In this document: one piece after another, positions 1-8,969 of the stretch
How the letters are laid out: every line of letters begins with the position of its first letter
Numbering within the stretch: position 1 is the first letter of the stretch
NCBI RefSeq assembly: GCF_007748115.1
Contig: NZ_CP036289.1
Location: forward strand, 310,001 to 374,000
DNA from: Bremerella volcania
GTDB lineage: Bacteria; Planctomycetota; Planctomycetia; Pirellulales; Pirellulaceae
Length of the DNA: 64,000 bases
Direction of reading: 5' to 3'
Notes under the pieces: generated by a model
What the model was told of the DNA's origin: nothing
Seen by the model: only the letters and a program-made list of their open reading frames with translations
Database searches by the model: none
Position numbers and translations under genes: made by a program

Positions 1-35
1 GAATTTGAAAAACCTTCACTCCAATCACCAAGATC

Positions 36-85
36 GGCCGATGGCAGACGAATCCCCTTGGGGAAACGTATCCATCGGCCTTTTC
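36..85 (+). terminator. Hairpin with T-run, probable terminator of an upstream gene
   Basis: The arms GGCCGATGG (36-44) and CCATCGGCC (72-80) pair perfectly and are followed by TTTT. An inner stem CCCC-TT-GGGG (54-63) sits in the loop, separated by an asymmetric internal loop. The site ends 28 bases before the first gene, so it most likely ends a transcript entering from outside the window. A leader role for the first gene cannot be excluded. Confidence 0.55.
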
Positions 86-112
86 TGTTTGTCTTGTCCA
101 TAAGGGGAATGC

Positions 113-658
113 ATGACGCAGTCGCCACTTATCGTGGGGCTCTCGATCTTGATGTGCGTGATCTATGGCGTCATCCACGATCAGATCACGGCTCGGATCT
201 GCGTCGAGTACTTCACCATCGGTCACAAGCCAATCCTGGGCGGGACGGACGATCCTACCGTGCTGGGACTCGCCTGGGGTTTCCTGGCGACCTGGTGGGT
301 CGGGGCGATGCTGGGCATCCCGTTGGCCTTCGTCAGCCAGACAGGGTCGTTGGTCAAAAAGTCAGCCAAAGACCTGGTTCGTCCGATGTTGGTCTTGATG
401 GCCGGCACGGCCGCTCTTGCGATTATGGCTGGTGTGACGTGCTACGTGCTGACGGCCTATGACGCGATTCACTTGGCCGGAGGCTTCGAGCATGCCATTC
501 CCAGCGAAAAGCAAGATGCGTTTCTGATCGACCTGTGGATTCACAGCGCCAGTTACGCCGGAGGGTTTCTAGGTGGCGTGATCCTGATGGTCTGGGTCGT
601 GGTCGATCGCTACCGCCAAACGCATCGGCCAAAAGATGAAGTGCCTCGGCAGACGTGA
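113..658 (+). CDS. Conserved four-helix inner-membrane protein, function unknown
   Basis: This 181-residue protein has four hydrophobic segments, at about residues 5-27, 50-75, 92-118 and 148-167, with short polar loops and a basic C-terminal tail. The start is supported by an AAGGGGAA Shine-Dalgarno sequence seven bases upstream of the ATG. No catalytic motif is visible. A His-Asp pair after the first helix and a Trp-Trp pair in the second are the most distinctive residues. The DUF4870 gene follows in the same direction 54 bases later, so the two may be co-transcribed. I do not recognise the family with confidence and assign no function. Confidence 0.75.
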   Translation: MTQSPLIVGLSILMCVIYGVIHDQITARICVEYFTIGHKPILGGTDDPTVLGLAWGFLATWWVGAMLGIPLAFVSQTGSLVKKSAKDLVRPMLVLMAGTAALAIMAGVTCYVLTAYDAIHLAGGFEHAIPSEKQDAFLIDLWIHSASYAGGFLGGVILMVWVVVDRYRQTHRPKDEVPRQT

Positions 659-712
659 TACGCTGAGTGCGCCGACGGAAGAGCTTCGAGTTTAACCGCG
701 AAGGATGAAACC

Positions 713-1096
713 ATGTCGTCAGATTTTACGAATCCGCATGAGTCGTCTCCCTATGAATCGGGACAATCGCAGGAAGTCACGCAAGACGATCGCAACATGG
801 CCCTGCTGTGTCATATCCTGGGGCTGCTGACCAACGTGTTTGGGCCCCTGATCCTATGGGTTCTGATGAAGGACAAATCCCCGTTTGTCGATTTCCACGG
901 TAAGCAGGCCATCAACTTTCAGATCACGCTGATCCTGGCCTACATGGCCTCCGGCGTTTTGATGTGCGTTTACGTCGGAATTCTATTGGCCATGGTCACC
1001 TTCGCCATTCAAGTTATCTTCACGATCTTGCCTGCTATGAAGGCCTACGAGGGGGAGCCATACGTCATTCCCGTCGCGATTCCCTTTTTACGATAA
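713..1096 (+). CDS. DUF4870 (Tic20-like) membrane protein
   Basis: The 127-residue product matches the DUF4870 pattern: a polar N-terminus, then 'DDRNMALLCHILGLL', a helix ending in a 'WVLMKDKSPFVDFHGKQA' loop, and 'INFQITLIL' leading into two more hydrophobic segments. The 'HGKQAINFQ' motif is the family hallmark. Such proteins are small inner-membrane proteins of unknown role, distantly related to Tic20. A GAAGGA Shine-Dalgarno lies just upstream of the ATG. The protein ends shortly after the 'VPVAIPFLR'-type tail typical of the family, so it looks complete. Confidence 0.88.
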   Translation: MSSDFTNPHESSPYESGQSQEVTQDDRNMALLCHILGLLTNVFGPLILWVLMKDKSPFVDFHGKQAINFQITLILAYMASGVLMCVYVGILLAMVTFAIQVIFTILPAMKAYEGEPYVIPVAIPFLR

Positions 1097-1844
1097 GTGT
1101 CCAAGCGTATTACTGAGCCGCGGTGTCATCTTGCGGTACCACGCAAGCCAATAGGCGGAGATACTTTATTTGGCGTTAAGGGCGTTGCAATCATCACAGA
1201 AGGGCCAAAAACCCGGAATATAACGAGTCAGATCCCCCATCTTGTGGAGTGGTATACCAGCCACCGGGAATTAGACTGAGCTTAGCAATTTCTTCATTCT
1301 CGGTTTGCCACATCGAATCTCGGTGGCATCGAGCGAAAATATAGACAGCTAAGTAACTGCCGCCGACCGAGACACTCGTTCTGGGGCAGTGACCATATTG
1401 GCGACTCTGGTTGGCCCGTTTCCCCCGACGTTTGCCCCTGCCGGCCTGAGTCGCCTTTTTTTCTCTCTCGTGATCGCTAGACCCTGCCTACTAGCTAGCA
1501 CTGCGGAAGACCACATCCCCGGTGGTCTCAAGGGAAAAATCCAGCCAATAAAGTTTTCACCGAATCTGCATCGATACGGCGAGGACCCATCCCCACGTGA
1601 CTCCTATAGGTGCGTTTTTTTGCATAAGCTGGAAGCCTGCCTGGTGGGCAAAAAAAGGCCTTCGAAAAACCGTTGCAAGAAAAACGATAATGGGGGAATA
1701 TCAGTCACAGACGGACGCGAATTAAAGCATAGAGACGATTTCAGTTCCATCGAGAACGAGGCGGAGTTAGCAGCCTGAACAACTGCGGCTCACAAACTAC
1801 CTACCTGCAAAACGACCTACCTACCGGAACAGAGGATTATTAGC
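1097..1844. other. 748-bp gene-poor intergenic region with hairpins
   Basis: No convincing gene is seen. The longest open frame (1389-1778, plus strand) has atypical amino-acid composition and no ribosome site. Structured DNA is present: GGCGACTC (1398-1405) pairs with GAGTCGCC (about 1448-1455), followed by a seven-T run, which looks like a terminator with a long loop. GACCAC/GTGGTC forms another small stem near 1510-1528. The region could hold a small RNA, but I cannot assign one. Confidence 0.4.
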
Positions 1845-2336
1845 ATGGGCAAAATTACCCCAGCTCAGTTTGCCAAATCGGCGATTACCGTTTTGATCAT
1901 GGTCGGCATCCTGGGCGTCGCTTTTGGCGAGTCGCTCTACCGCAAGGCCAACTACGTCACCTTCCTGACGACCGAGTCTTTTCCGACGATGAACCCGCTG
2001 CACCAAGACAGGCTGATCTCGGAGAACAGCTTTACCGACGAAGGGGGCATCATGCATCGTTTGTTCGTCTTCGAGTCGGAAGCTGGTAGCGGCACCACGA
2101 CCTGCCGGGTGGTGGTCACCGATAAGGATTACCACGTCACCTCCTCGTGGAACGCTGATCGCAGCAACAAGCTGCTCAACGTCGGTTTCATGGAGCACAC
2201 CTCACCGCCGGTTTTGGAAATCGTCCGACACGATTCCACCAAGCGAGCACTCATTTGCGAGCACCTCTGTCTGCACATGGGCGTGCTACAGGCGTACCAA
2301 TATCGCCCTCGCGAAGCCGGACCAGTTACCCGCTAG
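1845..2336 (+). CDS. Membrane-anchored hypothetical protein
   Basis: This 163-residue protein has a single hydrophobic segment near residues 12-30 and a soluble domain that should lie outside the cytoplasm. An AGAGGA Shine-Dalgarno precedes the ATG. The soluble part is mixed alpha/beta with two Cys residues close together near the C-terminus ('ICEHLCLHM') that could bind metal or form a disulfide. No family is recognised. It stands alone, 147 bases before lysS. Confidence 0.7.
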   Translation: MGKITPAQFAKSAITVLIMVGILGVAFGESLYRKANYVTFLTTESFPTMNPLHQDRLISENSFTDEGGIMHRLFVFESEAGSGTTTCRVVVTDKDYHVTSSWNADRSNKLLNVGFMEHTSPPVLEIVRHDSTKRALICEHLCLHMGVLQAYQYRPREAGPVTR

Positions 2337-2364
2337 TTCACGCTGCGGAAACGACCTCCGATTG

Positions 2365-2432
2365 ACCCTCAAATCAACCCCAGTAAAATCTTGCGGTAAC
2401 TGGGGTTACATTCTTCACGCTCACTTGAGGGT
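2365..2432 (+). promoter_or_regulatory. Two-stem structured leader upstream of lysS
   Basis: Two perfect nested inverted repeats are visible: ACCCTCAA (2365-2372) with TTGAGGGT (2425-2432), and AACCCCAGT (2376-2384) with ACTGGGGTT (2399-2407). The structure ends 51 bases before the lysS ATG. It has no T-run, so it is not a classical terminator. It may be a regulatory leader of lysS or an RNA-stabilising 3' end of the preceding gene. Confidence 0.4.
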
Positions 2433-2483
2433 GCCAAAGCTTGCCCCTGGGGTTTTCCCATCACCCGAACTTCGGAAGGGGCC

Positions 2484-4550
2484 ATGTCCGCCAAGCCAAC
2501 CAATCGACCGTCCAAGTACCAAGTCTTTCTGCTCTGGTCGAACGACACCGTCAAAGAGTGTCGCGATGTCCGCAAGTTCTTCAAAGAGTTCAATAAGAAA
2601 ACCGCCAAGCCTGAGTTTGGCGTCACCTTCGAGATCATCGATCACTGCTTCGGTACCGACGACAAAGGGCACCCCGGCGCCGTCCCGGCCGAAGAGTTGT
2701 TGGCCAAGGCCAAGGATACGCTCGCACTGACCATCGGCCTGTGCACCGATGACGAGACGTCGCTCAATCCGTACACCGAAGAAAAAGCCCAGCAGCAGTT
2801 AGACCTGGTGCTGGAAAGTGCGAAGCAGAACAAGTTCCATCAGTCGGTCTGGTTCGTCCTCACGCACCGCAATAACGGCAGCGATCAGCGCGAGGAGGTC
2901 TCAGGCGAGATCCACGACCTGCTGCGTCTCCCCGAAGGCTTGAAGCCGAATGACATTTGCCTGTTCGGCGAAAGCGATACCTTCGCCGACGTGCTGGCCG
3001 AGAAGTTGACCAAGCTGCTTTCCGACGAAAGCCGTCCGTGGATCGAAGATCAGAACGCCGCGGTTCATGCGATCGAAGCGGCTCGTCGTCAGAAGATGGA
3101 CAAGCTCGTCAGCTTGGGGATCGACCCGTGGGGGCAGCGGTTCGACAACAAGCAGTCGATTTCCGAGGTTCGCGGGCTCGAGTCGGAAATCACCGAAGAG
3201 AAGACGACCAGCGAAGGAGGACGCGAGCAAACCCAGTACAGTGGTCCCAAGGTACGCGTCGCGGGGCGGGTCGTGCTGATGCGACCCACTGGCAAGCTGA
3301 TCTTCATCAACCTGGTCGATCGGACCGGCACCATCCAGTTGTTTCTCGGCCAGGCCCAGGTCGGTGAGCGCAACTGGGAGATCGCCCAGTGCTTGGATCT
3401 CGGCGATATCATTGGCGTCGATGGCGAACTGAAGAAAACCAAGACCGGCGAGCTGACCGTCTTCGTCGAAGAACTTCACTTCCTGACCAAGACGCTCGAA
3501 GCTCCACCGGAAAAGCATAAGGGCCTGACCGATCCCGAGATGCGTCAGCGGATGCGTTACTTGGATCTGGCCTACGGCGACGGCGTGCTCGAACGTTTCG
3601 TGCAGCGAACCCAAATCGTGCGTTCGATTCGCGATACGCTCGTCGGTGAAGGCTACTACGAAATTGAAGGCCCGACGCTGCACACGATCGCCGGTGGTGC
3701 CGCCGCGCGTCCTTTCGAGACCTTCCACAACGCCCTGGGTATGCCGCTGGTGATGCGAATCGCCTTGGAACTGCACCTGAAGCGGCTGCTGGTTGGCGGC
3801 ATGGAACGGGTCTTCGAATTGGGACGCGTCTACCGCAACGAAGGGATCAGCCCGCGTCACAACCCTGAGTTCACCATGCTTGAGGTCTACCAGGCCTTCG
3901 GCAACTACGAAACGATGATGGAGCTGACCGAGAACATCGTCAAGAACGCCCTCGATGCGATCGGCTCGCCGTACAAGGTTCCCTTCGGCGAGAAAGAGAT
4001 CGACTTCACGCCCCCGTTCGATCGGAAGTGCTACAGCGACCTGCTAGCAGAGCACGCCGGCATCGATCCGACGAACGAAGCCGAGGTAATCGCGTGTGCC
4101 AAGAAGCTGGGCCTGGAGACCGACGGCAAGCACCCCGACGTGCTGCGTAACGAGATCTTTGAAGAAACGGTCGAAGACAAACTGGTCGGCCCGGTCTTCG
4201 TAATCGACTACCCTGCTAGCATCTGCCCGTTGACCAAGCGAAAAGCGGATAATCCAGCGGTTGCCGAACGTTTCGAGCTGTTCATCCAAGGCATGGAACT
4301 GGCCAACGCCTACACCGAGTTGAACGACCCCGACCTGCAGGAAAAGCTGTTCCGCACCCAGTTGGAAGGGATGGACGAAGAGGACTCGATGGCCCGCATG
4401 GACACCGATTTCGTCCGAGCCCTTCGCAACGGAATGCCGCCAGCTGGCGGACTTGGTATTGGCATCGACCGCCTTGTCATGTTACTAACTAACAGCGCGA
4501 CGATTCGCGAAATCATTTTGTTCCCGCTGTTGCGGCACGAAGCAACCTGA
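2484..4550 (+). CDS. lysS: Lysyl-tRNA synthetase, class II, with a ~200-residue N-terminal extension
   Basis: The enzyme charges tRNA-Lys with lysine in the cytoplasm. From about residue 200 the protein follows bacterial LysRS: 'QKMDKLVSLGIDPWG' at about 203, an OB-fold anticodon domain ('VRVAGRVVLMRPTGKLIFI'), motif 1 around 'GYYEIEGPTL', motif 2 'FELGRVYRNEG..PRHNPEF', and motif 3 'GLGIGIDRLVML' near the end. It has 688 residues against roughly 500 for the usual enzyme. The first ~195 residues are an extra alpha/beta domain starting 'YQVFLLWSNDTVKECRDV', which weakly recalls TIR or DUF4062-type folds. The start is supported by a strong GGAAGGGG Shine-Dalgarno, and no such site precedes the internal ATG at 3096, so the extension is very likely translated. 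Confidence 0.95.
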   Translation: MSAKPTNRPSKYQVFLLWSNDTVKECRDVRKFFKEFNKKTAKPEFGVTFEIIDHCFGTDDKGHPGAVPAEELLAKAKDTLALTIGLCTDDETSLNPYTEEKAQQQLDLVLESAKQNKFHQSVWFVLTHRNNGSDQREEVSGEIHDLLRLPEGLKPNDICLFGESDTFADVLAEKLTKLLSDESRPWIEDQNAAVHAIEAARRQKMDKLVSLGIDPWGQRFDNKQSISEVRGLESEITEEKTTSEGGREQTQYSGPKVRVAGRVVLMRPTGKLIFINLVDRTGTIQLFLGQAQVGERNWEIAQCLDLGDIIGVDGELKKTKTGELTVFVEELHFLTKTLEAPPEKHKGLTDPEMRQRMRYLDLAYGDGVLERFVQRTQIVRSIRDTLVGEGYYEIEGPTLHTIAGGAAARPFETFHNALGMPLVMRIALELHLKRLLVGGMERVFELGRVYRNEGISPRHNPEFTMLEVYQAFGNYETMMELTENIVKNALDAIGSPYKVPFGEKEIDFTPPFDRKCYSDLLAEHAGIDPTNEAEVIACAKKLGLETDGKHPDVLRNEIFEETVEDKLVGPVFVIDYPASICPLTKRKADNPAVAERFELFIQGMELANAYTELNDPDLQEKLFRTQLEGMDEEDSMARMDTDFVRALRNGMPPAGGLGIGIDRLVMLLTNSATIREIILFPLLRHEAT

Positions 4551-4576
4551 TTGCATCCAGATTGAAGGTTAAATCT

Positions 4577-4654
4577 GTGTGCCACTGGTCTCTGGCCAGT
4601 GCCTAAGGTTCACGTTTTCTCCCCCATCACAATGGCCAGAGGCCAGTGGCACAC
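4577..4654. repeat. Inverted repeat of 'GTGCCACTGG...CCAGTGGCAC' type
   Basis: The arm at 4577-4600 (GTGTGCCACTGGTCTCTGGC and following) is the near-perfect reverse complement of 4633-4654. A related short palindrome (CACTGCC...GGCAGTG) occurs near 27254-27273. It lies between lysS and the ABC permease and overlaps the first codons of a longer possible permease frame, which argues that the permease really starts at 4710. It may act as a transcript 3' end for lysS. Confidence 0.6.
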
Positions 4655-4709
4655 CGCCGGAGGGGCGAGGGGACCAGACACGAGTGCCGCGTTTGCCGAA
4701 GGATTGGCA

Positions 4710-6393
4710 ATGTACAAGTTGATGCTCTGTCTGCGTTACCTGAAAACGCGTTGGATCGCCCTCGCGTCGATCATTAGCGTGACGCTGGGCGTGGCCACCA
4801 TGGTGGTCGTGAACGCCGTCATGTCAGGCTTCTCGCACGAGATGCACGTTCGCCTGCACGGCATTCTTTCCGACGTCGTGATGGAAAGCCACAGCCTGGA
4901 TGGCTTCTACCAGTGGGAACGTCACATGCAAGCCGTACGCGAGGTGGCCGGCGACGACATCGAGAACATGACCGTCACCGTGCACGTACCGGCGATGCTG
5001 AACATGCGTGTGCGTGACCAGTGGCTGCCGCGGCAACTCACCGTCATCGGCATCGACGACGAAACGTACAATAAAGTCAGCGACTTTTCAAAGTATCTGA
5101 AGCACCCATCCAACCGCCAGCAGGTCGACTTCAACCTGAAGGAAACCGGCTACGACGGCCCGGAGAACTCTCCCTTGGTCGAATCAGGCTGGGAGTATCG
5201 TCGCGAGAAGATCGCCTACCAGAAAGAACTGGAAGCCGAGATGCGGCGTTTTGAAACGATGCATCAACATGGCCATATGCCGCGCCGCGATCCCAACGAG
5301 ATCGCAGCGATGGATAGCCCTCTGGCCGAAGATGCTGCTCAGCCAGCCCCACTGGTCACTCCTAAGTTCGCCGATGATCCCGATGCACCACCGCTGCCAG
5401 GAGCACCCCCTGCCGACCTGGCCGAGCGGATGGCCAAGCAAACCAAGCCAATCGATCCCAATCAGGGAGGCGACCCGTTTGCTCTGCGTCACGATCAGCC
5501 CAAGAGCCAGACCTTCGATCCGATGAAGCATCAGGCCCCCGGCATCATCCTGGGGATGGCCGTGGCCAGCATTCGTCAGCGAGATGCCGAAGGCCAGGTG
5601 AAAGATTATTTCCTGGCCGTGCCTGGCGACGACGTTCGCCTGACGTTTCCTTCGGCCGAAAGCCCACCCAAGGCGATCAACGCGACCTTCACGGTCGTCG
5701 ACTTCTACGAAAGCAAGATGAACGAATACGACGCCGGCTTCGCGTTCGTTCCGCTGAGCAAGCTCCAGTCGCTACGTTACATGACGCACCCGGAACTGGG
5801 CAGCGCCGTCTCGACGATTCAAATTCGCTTGAAGCCAGGCGTCGACCTCAACCAGTTCACCAACAAGCTGCGTGCTGCTTTCCCCGCTGAAACGCATCCC
5901 TTCCGCATTCAATCGTGGAAGGACATGCAAGGGCCGCTGTTGGCTGCCGTGCAGATGGAAAAGACGATCCTCAATATCCTGCTGTTTTTGATCATCGGCG
6001 TGGCCGGCTTCGGCATTCTGGCGACCTTCTACATGATCGTCGTCGAGAAGACCAAAGACATCGGCATCCTCAAATCGCTCGGTGCCAGCGGTGGCGGGAT
6101 CATGAGCATCTTCGTCGGCTACGGGCTCTCGCTGGGCATTGTCGGTTCCGGCGTCGGCTGCATTCTCGGCCTGCTATTCGTCTGGAACATCAACCACATC
6201 GCCAAGCTGATCGAGATGATCACCGGGCGCGAAGTGTTTGATCCGACGATCTATTACTTCCAGGAAATTCCTACCATCGTCGAACCCGCCGCGATTGCCA
6301 TGGTGGTTTTTGGGGCGATGTTGATTGCCGTATTGGCGAGCGTGCTGCCAGCGATTCGCGCCGCACGACTTCACCCGGTCGAGGCCCTCCGTT

Positions 6394-6401
<8 letters not shown>
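4710..6401 (+). CDS. ABC transporter permease, LolC/LolE-MacB type
   Basis: This is the membrane subunit of an exporter-like ABC transporter of the type that extracts lipoproteins or drives envelope processes. The architecture is one N-terminal helix ('WIALASIISVTLGVATMVVV', residues ~14-33), a large extracytoplasmic domain, then three C-terminal helices with an FtsX-like signature ('GILKSLGASGGGIMSIFVGYG'-type coupling region). The periplasmic domain carries a Pro/Asp/Ala-rich low-complexity insertion around residues 200-270. I chose the ATG at 4710 ('MYKLMLCLRYL') because conserved family similarity begins there and the upstream frame runs through an inverted repeat. Its stop codon overlaps the start of the ATPase gene, so the two form a translationally coupled pair. 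Confidence 0.9.
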
Positions 6402-7209
<808 letters not shown>

Positions 7210-7220
7210 CCACTCTCTGA

Positions 7221-7252
7221 TCCCCTCGCCCCTGAGGGTTAGGGTGAGGGGG
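7221..7252. terminator. C/G-rich repeat between convergent genes, likely bidirectional terminator
   Basis: CCCCTCGCCC and GGGTTAGGGTGAGGGG form a stem in the 57-base gap between the convergent ABC ATPase and leucine-rich-like genes. It is a single-arm copy of the dispersed element found paired at 25773, 30501, 33591 and 35731. Confidence 0.55.
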
Positions 7253-7266
7253 TTCTCTTATCGTCG

Positions 7267-8133
7267 TCAATTCCTCAGCGGTTCCCACGCAATCTGACAC
7301 TCCGGCATCGCCTCGCGCAACTTCTCGATCGCTGCTTCGCTGGTTGGCGTTCGTCGAAGGTTCAAGTACTGCAAGCGATGCAGCCTCGCAAATTCTGGCA
7401 GGGCAGCATCAGTCACGGCCGTGCGTTCCAGGTCGAGCGATACGAGCGTATCCGGCAAGTCACTCGCGGCCGCATCGGAAAACCAGGTATGGCAAAGACA
7501 CAGTTCGACAAGCCCCGAGTTCTTAAGAAACGGGAGCGGCCCCGGTTCTAGTTTCGCGAATCGTGCATCGAAGGTATGGACCTGGGTTTTCGTGAAGATG
7601 TCCTCCATCAAGTCTTGATGCATTCGCGGCATGTCGATCGAAATGGGTACCTGGCCATCCAGTCGGGCAATTTGATCCAACACTTTTCGCATGACGTCGG
7701 GATGAATGTAGGGAGTCAAACGAATCCCCTTCAAACGCTGAAACACAGGGCCGCTGGAAGTCATTTCCATCCAACGGGGCGTATACCTTACCTGCACGTC
7801 GTAGGCGATCGTCAAGTCGGTTGCCCCGGTGACCGCAGCCACTCCGGGCGGCGGATCGATCACCCGTTTGGTTTCTTCAAGATTCCAGTCAAGCTGAATG
7901 GGAGAATTGTTGAAGATGCGATGTTTTGGCCGGGGTGCCTGAAGGATCAGTAACTGCGTGGCGACATCTTCGTGGAGTCGTCCAACTCGATATCGATAGC
8001 TGATCCATCCGCACAAGATGCAAGCCAACGCCGTTGCCACAATGAGGCCCCGCATCGACCAACGAACGCACCACGAGCGCAGCCGTGGCGATTGGGCCGT
8101 GATGTCTTCAGTTGTCGCGGCGCGGTGTTTCAT
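7267..8133 (-). CDS. Membrane-anchored leucine-rich-like protein (paralogue 1)
   Basis: The 288-residue protein has one N-terminal helix (about residues 27-46) followed by an 'R.GRLHEDVA' stretch and a soluble domain. Its last ~100 residues show degenerate leucine-rich repeats: 'LPDTLVSLDLERTAVTDAAL' and 'LHRLQYLNLRRTPTSEAAI'. The C-terminus 'MPECQIAWEPL' is nearly the same as in the upstream gene, so the two are tandem duplicates. The start at 8133 is chosen because its ATG overlaps the stop of the upstream paralogue as ATGA, indicating translational coupling. The function is unknown. Such anchored repeat proteins are common in planctomycetes. Confidence 0.75.
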   Translation of the reverse strand: MKHRAATTEDITAQSPRLRSWCVRWSMRGLIVATALACILCGWISYRYRVGRLHEDVATQLLILQAPRPKHRIFNNSPIQLDWNLEETKRVIDPPPGVAAVTGATDLTIAYDVQVRYTPRWMEMTSSGPVFQRLKGIRLTPYIHPDVMRKVLDQIARLDGQVPISIDMPRMHQDLMEDIFTKTQVHTFDARFAKLEPGPLPFLKNSGLVELCLCHTWFSDAAASDLPDTLVSLDLERTAVTDAALPEFARLHRLQYLNLRRTPTSEAAIEKLREAMPECQIAWEPLRN

Positions 8134-8906
8134 GGATTGGTCAGCGGCTCCCAGGCTATCCGGCACCAGGGCATCTTCTGCCGTAGTGCTTCAATGCCTT
8201 CTTCGCTGGCGGGCGTGCGCCTCAGGATCAGCGTTTTCAGGTTCTTCAGCCGCACGAACTTATCGAGCCCCTGGTCCGTGATCCGCGTTCGCGTCACGTC
8301 GAGGTGCTCCAGTGTATCCGGCAGGTCGTCGATGCCCGGGTCCGAGAACTGCGTGCGGGCTAAGAGCAGCCAGCGTACCTCGCTGCCATGCAGGCAAGGG
8401 ATACCGCGGCGGTCGACCTTCATTCCTTCCAGGTATAGCGTATCGACGTGCGTGTCTTCCAAAAGCCGAGCCAGCTCGGTTTGAGTGATTTCACTACCAT
8501 AGGACGACAAGTGGAAGAAGGAATCGAGCCTGCGCAGCTCGTTAATCGTCTTGTTGAGCTTTTCCTCCCGCATGTCTTCTCGAAAGACGATCCGGCCAAT
8601 ACGATAGGTCAGGTCGTTCGCGCCGAACTTGTCGAGCATGGCCTGCCGCTGGTCGGTGATTTCGATCGGAATCGGACCGAGGTAAAGGTGAGTGGCTCGC
8701 GTCGATGCGACGTCGACCGACATCGCCCTCAGGTTATTCGCTACGTCGGCATGCAGTCGAGCGACGCGCATCTGGTGACTGACCAGTCCAAACAGAACCG
8801 CCACCAAGGCGACCAGGACCAGAAGCATTCGTAGCGACAGCCGTCGCCAGAAGCCGCGCCGCTTGGGCTGGGTCGTTTCGCTAGACTGGCCGATGGGGTC
8901 GGACAC
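8130..8906 (-). CDS. Membrane-anchored leucine-rich-like protein (paralogue 2)
   Basis: This 258-residue protein is a tandem paralogue of the downstream gene. It has a basic N-terminus, then 'RRLSLRMLLVLVALVAVLFG' as a signal-anchor typical of planctomycete proteins, then 'RVARLHADVANNL'. The C-terminal part has leucine-rich-like repeats ('LPDTLEHLDVTRTRITDQGL', 'LKNLKTLILRRTPASEEGI') and ends 'MPWCRIAWEPL'. It leads a two-gene unit by ATGA overlap. The soluble domain is probably outside the cytoplasm. Function is unknown. Confidence 0.78.
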   Translation of the reverse strand: MSDPIGQSSETTQPKRRGFWRRLSLRMLLVLVALVAVLFGLVSHQMRVARLHADVANNLRAMSVDVASTRATHLYLGPIPIEITDQRQAMLDKFGANDLTYRIGRIVFREDMREEKLNKTINELRRLDSFFHLSSYGSEITQTELARLLEDTHVDTLYLEGMKVDRRGIPCLHGSEVRWLLLARTQFSDPGIDDLPDTLEHLDVTRTRITDQGLDKFVRLKNLKTLILRRTPASEEGIEALRQKMPWCRIAWEPLTNP

Positions 8907-8969
8907 GATAGTCTCCGCAAGGTAGGGTGGGACTATCGTAAGCTATCCGCGATTCACTTCGCCGTCAAA

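Noticed and set aside
1389-1778. Plus-strand 129-codon frame in an intergenic gap
   Set aside because: Atypical composition, no ribosome site, and it overlaps a hairpin with a T-run.
2901-3860. Minus-strand frame opposite lysS
   Set aside because: Antisense shadow of a certain gene.
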